The notes under the pieces: model-generated | The model's database searches: none | Seen by the model: the letters and a program-made list of their open reading frames with translations, nothing else | Told to the model about the DNA's origin: nothing | Source of the DNA: Cylicocyclus nassatus | Lineage: Eukaryota > Nematoda > Chromadorea > Rhabditida > Strongylidae | DNA length: 64,000 nucleotides | Direction of reading: 5' to 3' | NCBI GenBank assembly: GCA_958299035.1 | Contig: CATQJL010000316.1 | Coordinates: forward strand, 48,791,585-48,855,584 | Part shown: one piece after another, positions 1 to 10,774 of the stretch | How the letters are laid out: each line of letters opens with the position of its first letter | How positions within the stretch are numbered: the first letter of the stretch is position 1 | Made by a program: the position numbers and the translations under genes

Positions 1-4
1 TTAG

Positions 5-253
5 GTTGTTGTAATCTATGGAGATGGCAATCATGCAACTCATTTGCCAGCAGAAGATGCTCTTGCAATAATGAAGCCGGGGCTCGGTTGGTGCATTAAT
101 ACCAATCAACCTTGCCCAAATGATTCCGGGGAGAGTCCAATGACTCCGAAAGAATATCAAATAGTTTCACTTTTTGTAATTCATTTAAGAGGAAGTCAAC
201 AAGCTGTAATGATTGGGAAGAGAAGTAAATTGATTAGACCTGAACTAACGTAA
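5..253 (+). CDS. Partial exon of an unidentified gene at the left edge
   Basis: An open frame follows a splice-acceptor-like TTAG at bases 1-4 and starts V-V-V-I-Y-G-D-G-N-H-A. It reads to a stop at 251-253. The segment is rich in ordinary residues (GDGNHATHLPAEDA, then a W-C-I-N-T-N-Q-P-C stretch) and has balanced codon use, unlike the surrounding repeats. An ATG at 44 lies in this frame, but the open frame extends upstream of it, so I read this as an internal or last exon. The true 3' end may be an earlier donor, for example a GTAATT near 174. I do not recognise the family. Confidence 0.4.
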   Translation, partial: VVVIYGDGNHATHLPAEDALAIMKPGLGWCINTNQPCPNDSGESPMTPKEYQIVSLFVIHLRGSQQAVMIGKRSKLIRPELT

Positions 254-758
254 TAGCAAGATATGGGTTAGTAAGACGATTGAAAGAAAATAATATTAAG
301 AAAAAACACGACTTGATGGTTGTATTTGGTATGCATTTTGTGGTCGGATAAATTAATCGCACATGGCCAGCTATAGCAATACAGATGACGAATTGGTGCT
401 ATTCATTACTCATTCTCAGAATGCCTCAAACGTAAGAGATCAAGTGTGTTGATTCTGCGTTTAAAAACATTCGTGCTCTGAGACTGTAAAGTATCTGGAA
501 TCTTTTAATGAATCTTATTGTGTTAGATTTGGTGCTTTGAGCTCTAGTCACGAAATAGCTTTGATATTCAATTGAGCAACTGAAGCAGACGCAAGCACCA
601 TATTCAGTGCAGTGGGAGTCGTTCGACGAAGCGAACATAATATCTGCTACGAACGTCATACAAGCGCTCACGGAGGAATTTCGACGAGATATGCGATCTT
701 TGCATTTTGGGCAAAATTCATGAGAACGTGTTTTCGTAGGCTCGTAACTCGGCGAATT

Positions 759-1760
759 TCACAGACTGGAGCCTGAGTAATGCACATTCGATAGCACAAT
801 TCCTAGTAACTTTGACTGAGAAAAGCAAGCAGGCAAGGTTTCTGACAGATACGCGAGAAGTGCGGCCAAAATTGCGCACTTTCGTGATGCAGTTACAGTC
901 ACCTCACCGTATCTCTCCAAAAAGACCATGTAATCCTCAAAGACCACGATTTTCGTAAAGAGCGTGTTCGAAAATCTCTATAAGCTAAGTTTCCTTACAA
1001 TTCAAGAGCATCAACATTTTGATCAAAATCCATCGGCAAGCTTCCGGAGCGTGAAACGAGAAAAAATGAAATAACCCGAACATATCGGAAAACGTGCTCG
1101 TAGAGGTTATGCGACCTGCTGATTTCGAAGCTCACGTCCGCTTAGCGAGATAGCTTCGTATTCTAGGGCTATGGAGAGTAGAACTTGGGACGACAAGATT
1201 TTTCCACAATTCACTAGCCGTTCTATTTCCTTTAAAAAGAAATCTGCGGCTACTATTTAGCACATCATAATCTACAGGAAAAGTACTGTCGAAAGGTCTT
1301 TGCTGGATTTCACTCGAGGCAATGCTCGCTGCTTTACACCTTCGCGAAAAGACGTTCTCAGAAAGATTCAAGAATACTGAAATCGAAATATCAAGGACAT
1401 GCTGTATATAAAAAGATTCGCCTTGATGAACTGAGCAAGGCGCTGTTTTCGGATTCAAAATATACTTACTCCGAAGGAAATTATGGCGAGTAAAATTTAA
1501 AAACGCGTGATTTTTCCAAAACTCACCAACGCTTCTATCTCCTTTGGAAAGAAGTCTGAGCCTATTTTTCGAGGACAATAATCTACAAGAACAGTATTAT
1601 CGAATAGTTCTTAGCGAAGTCTTCTATGTTGGGTAGCCGTTGCTTCACATATTCGCAAAATGACCTCCGCAGAACAATTTGAAAAAACTGGAAACGGAAT
1701 ATCGTAAACATCGTACCCCGAGTTCCTATATATCAGAAGATTCTCCGCGCCGAGCTGAAT
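759..1760. repeat. Copy of an interspersed repeat family also seen at 42 kb and 52 kb
   Basis: Phrases in this stretch recur in altered form at about 41.9-42.8 kb and 51.5-52.3 kb. Examples are a TTTTTCCACAATTCACT-like segment followed by purine-rich text, and CTGCTTTACACCTTCGCG beside an ACAGTACTGTCGA-like segment. The short ORFs on both strands here change frame between copies, as expected for decayed non-coding repeat. Within this copy, two related sub-blocks (about 1190-1340 and 1490-1640) repeat each other with heavy divergence. No gene is supported between 254 and 1820. Confidence 0.5.
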
Positions 1761-1823
1761 CGAATGGTGGTTTTGTATTCAAAATTCGTCCACTCTGAAG
1801 CAAGATATGGCCACGCGACGCTG

Positions 1824-1970
1824 ATGTATGGACATGTCCATACATGTATGGACATGTACGGACATGTACGGACATGTGCGGACATGTCCATACAGACATG
1901 TACGGACATGTGCGGACATGTCCATACATGTATGGACATGTCCGTACATGTCCATACATGTACATACATT
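1824..1970. repeat. Tandem repeat of GGACATGT-type units
   Basis: About 145 bp are built of 8-12 bp units such as GTACGGACAT, GTGCGGACAT and GTCCATACAT. Because ACATGT is self-complementary the array is nearly palindromic, so both strands are open and give false ORFs rich in M-Y-G-H-V-R-T-C. It is a microsatellite/minisatellite, not a gene. Confidence 0.9.
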
Positions 1971-2924
1971 CGCGTCTTGTTTTCAAAAAATGTGAGCGGT
2001 ATTGTAATGTGCCTACTATTTCTTTGTTTATATCTTGTCATGAGAAGCTGTATCTTGTCTTTCGAGAAGCTCTGCATATCACTTTGTAGAGCTGGCTTCG
2101 ACATAGATTTACAGAAGCGAATCAGTGATCGCTCTTCTACTACAGGATTACGGTGAGCTTCCGTCATGTGACGTCACTGTGGAAAAGCTGCAGTCTTAAA
2201 TAATCTCAAAGAAAATCCTAAAAACTTGTTTCATGGATTTTCATGGACTCTGAGTTCAGTAGTCAACTTTTCACAAGGTTATAAAGCTTCACAAACAGTG
2301 TAACCGCGTTTTTAGGAACATCGAAACAACGGCTGCACTGCTTGCCTGGCCTAGCTTTCTGGAAGTATAATGAGATGCGAAATTCATAGTTAGAATCAGC
2401 AACTCTAACCTATGTAGGGTTGCTCTGTTTCCTGAGGCAAAATATGACCCTTCATGTCTCGAAACTCTCTTCAAAATTTCTACCCTACTTCTACACTAAT
2501 GAAGACGGGTCGGTGATTGGCTCCACGCGGAAATTCGAGTTTAAGCCAGCTCCACAGAATAGTACCTAATGCTTTTCTAGGAACTTCATGACAAGAGAGT
2601 TATTAACCCATTAGGCACATTTTTGGAACACCTGTGAATAGTACGGGAAAGCATATCTGTAAGCAATTTTAGAAGCCTAACCGCCTTCGCTATATCCATA
2701 GCTTAGACGCTGTAAAGTGGTGCTAGTATGTTAGACTGCACACAAGTCTACTCTCATTTACCGTTAAGTATCGCCAAGGTCTTTGGTGTGCCTTTTCGTT
2801 TCGTTGTCGTTGGAAAGATATCACTTGAGTTTGGTGATGTGAGACAAATGGTGTCAAGCTACATCGTAGCCATTTGTTGCTTGATATCTAAGATTGCACA
2901 TCGCGCGAGCCAACTCACAAACTA

Positions 2925-4536
2925 CTACTCACAATTTATATATAGTGGAGAGCACTTCGTCTTTCCACTATATGAATTCTGGCATTACTAAAAACCGTCT
3001 TATAAACTGGCTGATGAGCGATGTCGCTTGCAAGGAAAGGAGGGTAGTGGAGAGACGAGGTCTCATAGATAGCATTGAACCCTAACTTCGAATTTTTCTT
3101 TATCTGTGCAGCACCTCTGAGTGCGAAATTATGAGGAGAAAATTCGTGCCCAGTCCCAATGGAGCAATTGTCAAAATATTGCTAGTTCAGTAGAGAAAGC
3201 GACAAGAAGATATATTTAAACTCAGAACATTTTTTGCATGAAACCCTAATAATCATTGCTGCGCTAGGAAATTACTTTGTCTTCCTGGCACGTTGCAGTA
3301 GATGGAACGACACTCTCTGTGAATCTCATCAGTTGATATTGTACTAAGTAGATCTTGAAAAAGGTGAGCGCTTCAGGCAGCTACCTGCTAATCGAACAAA
3401 GTCAGAGTTTTGTTGGCGTGGCTGCAGAGATGTTTGATCTAGTCTGCAAGCCGTTTTTTGCATTCAGGCGCTGAGAAAGACGACTTGCCGAAACGTCAGC
3501 AAGAAACTATCAATCTGAGTCATGGCTCAGAACCACGTAGTACGTTATCATCACTGATTTTATGATAGTGCATTCATTTTCGGCAATAATTGCTCATAAC
3601 TCTCCGTATGGAAACGCTCCGCAAATGATGAAGGCAGATCTGAACTCAGCGTTTCATACCAACAGGCTGATTTACATCTTGAAAGACCACAAATTTCCTT
3701 GTTAGACGTGCTTGTAAATCAAATAAGGAACAAAGAAACAAGGAAAAAGCGAAGCACACATTGTAAGCTCTCGTGCATTATCCGTGTTCTGCACATACGG
3801 TGAGTTAAAAATTGTCCGCTGAGTTCAGATCTGCCTTCATCATTTGCGGAGCGTTTTCATACGAGGAGTTATGAGCGTTTATTGCCGAAAATGAATGCAC
3901 TATTATAAAATCAGTGATGATGGCGTATTATGTGGTTCTGAGCCATGACTCAGATTGATAGTTTTTTGCTGACGTTTCGGCAAGCCGTTTTTTTTCATCG
4001 CCTGGATGCAAAAAAACGGCTCGCAAACTATTTGATAAAGCGTCTCTGCAGCCATGCCAACAAAACTCTAAAACTAAGTTCGATTAGCAAGTAACTGCTC
4101 GAAGCGCTCACCTTTTTCGAGAACTACATAGTACAATATCAACTGACGACTGATGAGATTCACAGAGAGTGTCGCACATTCCATCTTGCAACGTGCCAGG
4201 AAGAGAAAATAATTTTCTTGGCGCAGCAATGGTAGTTATTAGGGTTTCACGCAAGAAATGTTCTGAGTTTAAATATAATATATCTTCAGTCGTCGCTGTC
4301 TCCATTGAACTAGCAATATTTTGTTGATTGACTCCATTGGGACTACGCATGCAATTTTCTCTTCACAATTTCACACTCAGAGGTGCTAAATGGAGTTAGG
4401 GTTCAGTGCTATCTATGAGACCTTCTTTACTTGCAAGCGTCATCGCTCATCAGCCAGTTTATAAGACAGTCTTTGAGGAGCGCCAGAATTTAGAGAGACG
4501 TAGTGCTCTCCACTATATAAATTGTGAGTAGTAGCG
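2925..4536. mobile_element. Large foldback element with arms of about 720 bp
   Basis: The left arm (about 2925-3649) reappears in reverse complement at about 3819-4536, separated by a spacer of about 170 bp. Matching landmarks are CACAATTTATATATAGTGGA against TCCACTATATAAATTGTG, and CTCCGCAAATGATGAAGGCA against TGCCTTCATCATTTGCGGAG. The arms differ by scattered substitutions and small indels, so the element is not new. There is no transposase ORF, only short overlapping open frames. It could be a non-autonomous foldback transposon or an inverted duplication of another repeat. Confidence 0.8.
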
Positions 4537-4861
4537 TGTAATGAATCGTGTATCTTAAGCACCTATTCACAGCACCCGAAGGTAGCAACCTATTTACGAT
4601 TGATCACGCACGAGGACTGGACGTTGTTGCGCCTTATTAAAATAGTTTGGCTTGGAAGAGACAGCAGACGGTAAGAGACTAAGGTGCTTTTGATCAGGGG
4701 ACGCCGCAGTGTCCGCGGTGGCATTTTCTCTGCATGCGGCGAATCGCCTATCTCCTTCTGGAGAGATTAGAGCATTGACGTAGTAATAGGCTGACACGCA
4801 AGCCAGCATAAGTTGAATATCTTCACGAGGAATCTTGGTACTCAGCTAGGGTGCACAAAGA

Positions 4862-5784
4862 ATGGACGTCATCACAGCACCTGAAAGGAAACTCTCACTG
4901 ATTGAATGTTTTTCTCAAGTCAAAACTACACATTTTATCTCGATGCCTTTCAGAACTTTGATGATATCCAAGTATTCTTGTTTACTCAGCCAAAATGGAT
5001 TTACTCAGCTATTCACATTGCATTTCCTAGTCTGTATAATTGCGGCAATTTGTATGCCCACTGCACTGCTCAGCCTCTTTCAAAAAGCGTGCCTTCTCAA
5101 AAAGGGAATATTTTCACCCAGCATAAGTATAATAATCAAAAAGATGGTGTTTATACAGAGATGAAGCTATCTTAACTTCTCTGACCTAAGCTCAGGCAAT
5201 TTTTGATAGCTTTTGTGAACCATGCATGCAACTTGTGGTTATCTCAAGGACACTAGCGGTATTGCTAGATTGTAAATCTTTTGCCACAAAGTTATGAGAC
5301 TTTGATATAGGAGATTTTCTTTTACATTCGTATAAATTTGTCCATCCAACATTGCCTTGCTTTTGAGTCGCCGAATCGTTCGACTTGGCAAGAAGGAAAG
5401 AAACAGGGCGATATTGTTCGTGATTATTGTCTCAAGGCAGCTCATCCATCTCCAAAGTATTGAATATTCTGAAAGCAGGAACAAGGCGATTACAGTGGTA
5501 TTCTTCTCATTGTTCCAGATTTTCTACAGAACTTACAGCATTTACAGAAAGAAACTTCTGTAATCTGCACCTCCATTCACCAAGTGCTTCAAAGAATAAA
5601 ACCCAGATAAACATTATATTTCGAGCACAGAACGAGACGGTTCCGATCCCTTCTAAAGCTGTGGCTGTTGTTCATTCACAAAAGTTACAATTTTCAAATT
5701 CAAGTCCACCATATATCTGTGGACACAAGGACTCCTTGCCAATACCACTCAGTGCACCAAACTGTATCGGACTCACAGGATAAT
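4862..5784 (+). other. Coding-like remnants, no intact gene
   Basis: Two plus-strand open frames (4906-5175 and 5427-5783) have protein-like composition. The first has an aromatic/Asn-rich stretch (QNYTFYLDAFQNF) and the second many Ser/Asn/Pro residues. They are in different frames, lack a start context and convincing splice sites, and are surrounded by stops. They could be decayed retroelement or pseudogene pieces. A 14-bp direct repeat (CTAAAAAGGGGACT) sits at 5788-5822. Confidence 0.25.
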
Positions 5785-6429
5785 TCACTAAAAAGGGGAC
5801 TTAATGCACTAAAAAGGGGACTATTCCAAGTCCTCCAACCGAAGCAAACTTCTTTGTCCCTGAAGAGACTTTCGCGAACAACACAGCGCTATCTCCGAAC
5901 CTCGAACGAAGGCCACAAAACCAATTGCAATGGCTCTTTCAACTATCAAGTATGGACGTTCCTTTGACTGATTCTACGAAACGCCGAACAAGTTCCGCGT
6001 ATCGTTCACCTTAACCTCATTTGCACATGAAAGAAGAAAGAACCTTGGAAAGCGAAGATCAGTCGATGAAAACCGCGAACAGCCGAACTCACGGCCATTG
6101 CTCGTAGCCATGCAGGCAGCTGTGCATACAGCGCACTGCCGACCATGGAACGGGATTTCGGCCGAAGATCGGCGAAATCCCGTCGAGTTCTCGAGAGCAA
6201 TCAAAAAGTTATGAATTGAATCTCTCACGTGAAAATTCACAGAAGAGTGATAATAGCTTATTCTCCGTCGGTAGGAAGGTAGTCATCCTTACTAAGAATG
6301 ATATAACGCGCTGCCTCAAATTTAATTTCTGTCGGACCCCTCGTCCCCCAACCCCTCTATCCTCGTCTGACATTCACAGAAACGCATTTGACTGAGCGCG
6401 GCGATTTTCGGAACATTCCACTTTGTTTC

Positions 6430-6720
6430 CACTCAAATGGCCTTGCCTCTCTTCGCTCGTAGCGAAAAAAAAAATCGTCGCGCCGGCGACACTTCAGAGA
6501 TGAGGCGAAAGAGTGTGCGCGTATGCGAGACGCACGAAAAGTCGTCCACACTAAGTGCATCGAGCCGGTTGACACGACGACGCGAGCGTGCACGCGATTT
6601 CGCGAGACGCAGGCAAATCGATGAGCGAGCGACGAATTCGACGCGCGCGCGCAGCAAACAAACAACGTCGGCATAAAAAAAGCGCGCGCACTCATCGTGA
6701 ACGAAACCAGCACGACAACG
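6430..6720. other. CpG-rich segment without a supported gene
   Basis: About 290 bp are strikingly rich in CpG (for example GTCGCGCCGGCGACAC and ACGCGCGCGCGCAGC) compared with the AT-richer flanks. The plus-strand frame 6437-6673 is very Arg/Ser-rich, and the opposite strand is also open, which GC-rich sequence allows by chance. A similar CpG-rich patch lies at 12770-13130 next to a suspected internal start of the SPEN gene. It may be a promoter or regulatory patch, but I cannot assign it to a gene. Confidence 0.3.
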
Positions 6721-6884
6721 GATGACGTGTGCTTGCATTGTGTTCGTGATGCAAAGCAGACATGGACGGTGCTATTAAAGGCACAAAAAGAAGGCCTGAA
6801 AATAGTTTTGGTTTTTGCTACTTATTCTACTGGAAATTGATAGTAAAAAATTTTTTGCACAGCAGAAATAATTCTCTGAAAATC

Positions 6885-6972
6885 AATTCCGCAGTTTGAT
6901 TCAAAACTGGAAAGAAGGGTTCTTCCTCTAGGAAGAACTGTTCTTTCCAGTTTTGAATCAAACTGCGGAATT
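6885..6972. repeat. Perfect 32-bp inverted repeat (hairpin)
   Basis: Bases 6885-6916 and 6941-6972 are perfect reverse complements over 32 bp. The 24-bp loop contains another perfect 8-bp inverted repeat (GTTCTTCC/GGAAGAAC), so almost the whole 88 bp can fold into one long hairpin. No gene overlaps it. Confidence 0.92.
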
Positions 6973-9142
6973 GTTTCAATGATTCGCATTTGCTTCCACC
7001 GAGCCATAGAGCAAGTCGTGTCGGTTCTGGCCAGTTTTATTCTGGTATTCTCGCATTCAAGCAAACATCGGTGTACAGTGATTTTGAGAAGTTATCATAG
7101 CGCAAAATTCAGAATTTCTTCCTGAAGTGTTTAGCTGATTAGGTGATGCTTTACGATTGGCAAACAGGTGTTATTTACACAGCTTTCGATGAAAGATCGT
7201 CCTTTACTGCCTTTGGTGAAAGCACAAACAGCAAGAGCGTTAGAAAAAACTTCTTCATCTCTTAACCAAAACTCACTTTATTCAGGTAATCGAGTTCACA
7301 CACGTTGATGAGATACGTTTAATTTGTTGCTGTTTATCTTTGAAAAATTCGTATTTATCTCTCTTCTTGCGAAATTGCGAACACAGTTCCGTTTGCTTAC
7401 TATCAGCGGAATGATAGCATGTGCACACTCAATACAGAATAATCAATAAAAAGCCTAAAAAGGAGAGTTCATAGATCGCACGATACGATAATAACCCCCC
7501 CCCCACCCCTTCTCCCTCCTACCTATCACCCCCCGTCCCCTCCTCGTCCCTGTTCATACATGCGGGCACTGCAATTTCGACCTCATCTCGTTTGCCGCGA
7601 CTAATGGGGCCGTTGCACGCAATATGTGTGCTTTTACTGCACTTCGATCTATGTGCGCTCCCCTCACTCGGCCCCCGTTTTCAGCCTTGTCGAGGAGAAC
7701 CGAGCACAGCGAATCGATGCTGCTTCACATGCAAGGTTGCACTAGAACTCATTTGCCTAATAGGATGGTTTTTTCGCTGCTTCCGCAGCTCTTCATGGGG
7801 ACAATACGAATGAACACTGTTTGTGCAGTTTTACCACCAAATTAGCGGATCAGTTGTGTGATTAATTTGTCGAAGTGACATCACTATGCATTTTACTTTC
7901 AATCTTTGCTGCATGGTTAAAAGTGTTGTAAAAAAAGGTGGATTATCATGTACTTCACCCGCCTTTGTTTGGTATTAGATAGAATCGACAAAAGGCATTA
8001 TGGAATTTCTTGCGCTTTTTGCTGAAAGCTTCCCAAAATGGAGCTGGATACACCGAACAAATGCTAGTTCTAAGCTATACTGCGATCGCGAATGAACGCT
8101 GACTTTCCGAGTGTCTCCACAAACTCCCAAATTATTTCAGAATTGGTTCATTGTTTGAGTACAATTTTACTGTGAACATATCCTCTAGAATCTAAGGAAG
8201 TGGTAACCCACTTCTATTAAGCCATTCCGATCCAAACAAAGACATCCATTATCTGCATTAAAAAAGGGTTATGTGTATGACGTATCCCTTTCTTAGACAT
8301 ATGCGCCGAAAACATCAACAGATGTTAAGTTTGCAACTGTGGCACATTCCCCTTAACTCCCATGATTTATTCAAAACAATGCCTGTTGAGACCAAGTAGA
8401 AGCAATAACCCGCTGACCTAATACTAATTTTGAAGCTTACACATACACCAACTTTAATTTGTATAGATTTATATCTCTGAGCATGGAGGGGCCAGAAGTA
8501 GCCCGCGTGCGAAAAGACAAACAATACAGAAATAATGGAAGCTAGTAATTTATATTTAACGCGAAAAGAATGAGAAAGATAGCAAAAACCATCGGGTGAA
8601 CATTTCATATACATGGGGAGGGGGCATAAACTTCGTCGCATGAGGAAGCTGAGAATGTTCGCGGGATGTGATCGAATATTACATAGATAGCGCAGAACTG
8701 CTGTAATGGGAAAACACAAAATAAACAGACATACATCCACAATAGTATATACCTGTGTGCGAATAAAGGGGGATCAGTAATGAAGTCACGCTCAACAACT
8801 TTGATAATGATCGACACGAAGAAAAGAGCATGCGCGAGGACAAAGAAAATTAACCGGAGAGAACCGTACGAAACGAGAGACGCAGTTGAAGGTTACACAC
8901 AACACACACAAACTATCTACATCTTAATCTTAAGCAACACATTCCTCTTCCTACAACCCTAAACAATGACCGAAAAATCTAGACACTACCTAATATGATT
9001 TCAGGCGAGAGTAAGTCGCAGTCACCGGGATATGCAGCCACTTTTCCGTGCCATGAGCCCGTGTCAATTATTAGAGTAGAATTTTATAGTGATCAAGCAA
9101 CGCAACAACTCTCAACATTTTCTGATGTATTTGCAATGGATG
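6973..9142. other. Spacer downstream of the SPEN gene
   Basis: I see no gene that I can support here. It holds a C-rich low-complexity tract near 7494-7550, AT-rich stretches and short chance ORFs. The part from 9142 down is the 3' side of the minus-strand SPEN gene and should contain its 3' UTR. Confidence 0.45.
8366..8371 (-). terminator. Candidate poly(A) signal AATAAA of the SPEN gene
   Basis: AATAAA occurs on the minus strand about 770 nt past the SPEN stop codon. It is the first perfect copy I noticed downstream on that strand. A variant signal nearer the stop codon is possible. Confidence 0.3.
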
Positions 9143-10774
9143 CTACGACGATGGAAGTTGTCGTGAGGATTCATCAGGGGTAAGAACGACAAAAAGATAA
9201 GAAGCCTGCCGAGCGGTGATCGACTCGTAAAGTTGGGGAGAATAGTACTGGAGGTAGCTCGAGGGAAACTCGCCTGGTGGAAACACGTGTACCAAACATC
9301 CGACTGTTGTCGCCTGCAAATAACTTATAAATTATACAATGCAAAAAGTGAAGAAAGAAGGATTCCACGTATATTAAAAAACCAATGAAAATTCGAAGAA
9401 AGCACTAAATCACAGCTTTCAGATATTTCGAAGGGCCGAATGATTGCGAATTACTTGAACGAACACTATACAAGAATCTTAAAGAAAAATTGCTCCAGCA
9501 AAAGTCCTCACCGTTTGCGGCATAACAGCTATACCAGCAGCCTGCTTGCTTGTGAAATATTCGATGAATGCGGTCCGAAAAATATCCGAATTGCTAATGA
9601 TCTCATCACGCGACAGTCCGCATGGCAAACATATCATACAAGCAAAACGTCCCGCATCCGACATTTTTGCCACCATTCCTGCAACTAAAAGTTCAGTTTG
9701 ATTTGAGTACCCATTTTTACCACCCCGGGTGATGTAACTGCTATACTTAAACACAACTTTATTGAGATCCTGTCATGCAGCAAACTATGACTTGGTCTGC
9801 TGCATGACAGGATTTACAAACTATGATTTCGCCGTCGCTGTGGCAACCTACGCGATGAGGCATAGCTCCCCATTTTCTGAAGACCCACAATCAATCGCAG
9901 TGCCTTCACATCTAGTAGGGCAATACCATTTTTTATCGCAAAGCCGCAAACTTGATTCCCCGTCGCACGATGGCAGAGTATAAGTGTAATCGCGCAAACA
10001 CTAGTCAGTCGGTAAAGCAAGTGCATCAAAACATGTACATTCACCTATAAACAGCCCACATACACACTCATTGATGATAACAAAGTTTTAAAGGTCTACT
10101 TCGAAACCAATGCAGAAACGATCTCACTCAAAGAAAGGGAGAAAGTTCAATCACTAAACTAACAAACCCTCTCCTTATTAAGGATGCCAAGATAAGATAC
10201 GCCCTCGCAACAATTGACATCAAAGCTAAATCACATCTGATGCCACCGCTGTAAGACGTTGCTCACGCATCAACTGATGCATTATCCAGAGTGATACTAT
10301 ATTTGAATTTCCTCCTATGCTGTAAGCGTTAGCGCATTCAAAACAAAAGTGAGCAAAAATTTTCGTTCCTATCGCGTTTCAAAGTGAGGCCAGTGTATTA
10401 GAAGCGACGCTGACACCACCACGACATCGATCACAGCTGCGTGGTCGAGCACTCAACAGCAGTCATGAGCCCTCTTTCATAAGCATGCAGCGTAGACGAA
10501 ACGAAATCAATAATTTGAAAAAATAGGAGAGAGAGCATTTCGATTTCAAATGTCAAAAGCAAGATGAACAAGTGTTCGACAACCGACCTTGGACTTGTGC
10601 ATGTTCAAGACGCATTCGTTGGTTCACTCGAATCGGCACGGCATTCTTGGGATCGGAATCGACATCCCCGAGACATCGTGTCAGCATTTCCATTGAACCG
10701 TAGACAAGATGCATTTGAACAGTCGTTTCCGACTGTTTCATCGCTAACGTTCCTTGCCATACCACTGGAAATCG
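9143..10774 (-). CDS. din-1: SPEN exons 43-45: SPOC domain and C-terminus
   Basis: Exons are 10774-10588, 9678-9512 and 9313-9143. The first begins RFPVVWQGTLAMKQSETTVQ and ends near QRMRLEHAQVQG. The Arg in this strand corresponds by position to the conserved basic residue of SHARP SPOC that holds phosphorylated corepressor peptides. The second contains CMICLPCGLSRDE and FIEYFTSKQAAGI, both SPOC signatures. The last contains VHVFPPGEFPSSYLQYYSPQ and a final hydrophobic strand (YLFVVLTP), ending 9 residues later. The phases (0 to 1, 1 to 0, 0 to stop) all agree. Confidence 0.95.
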
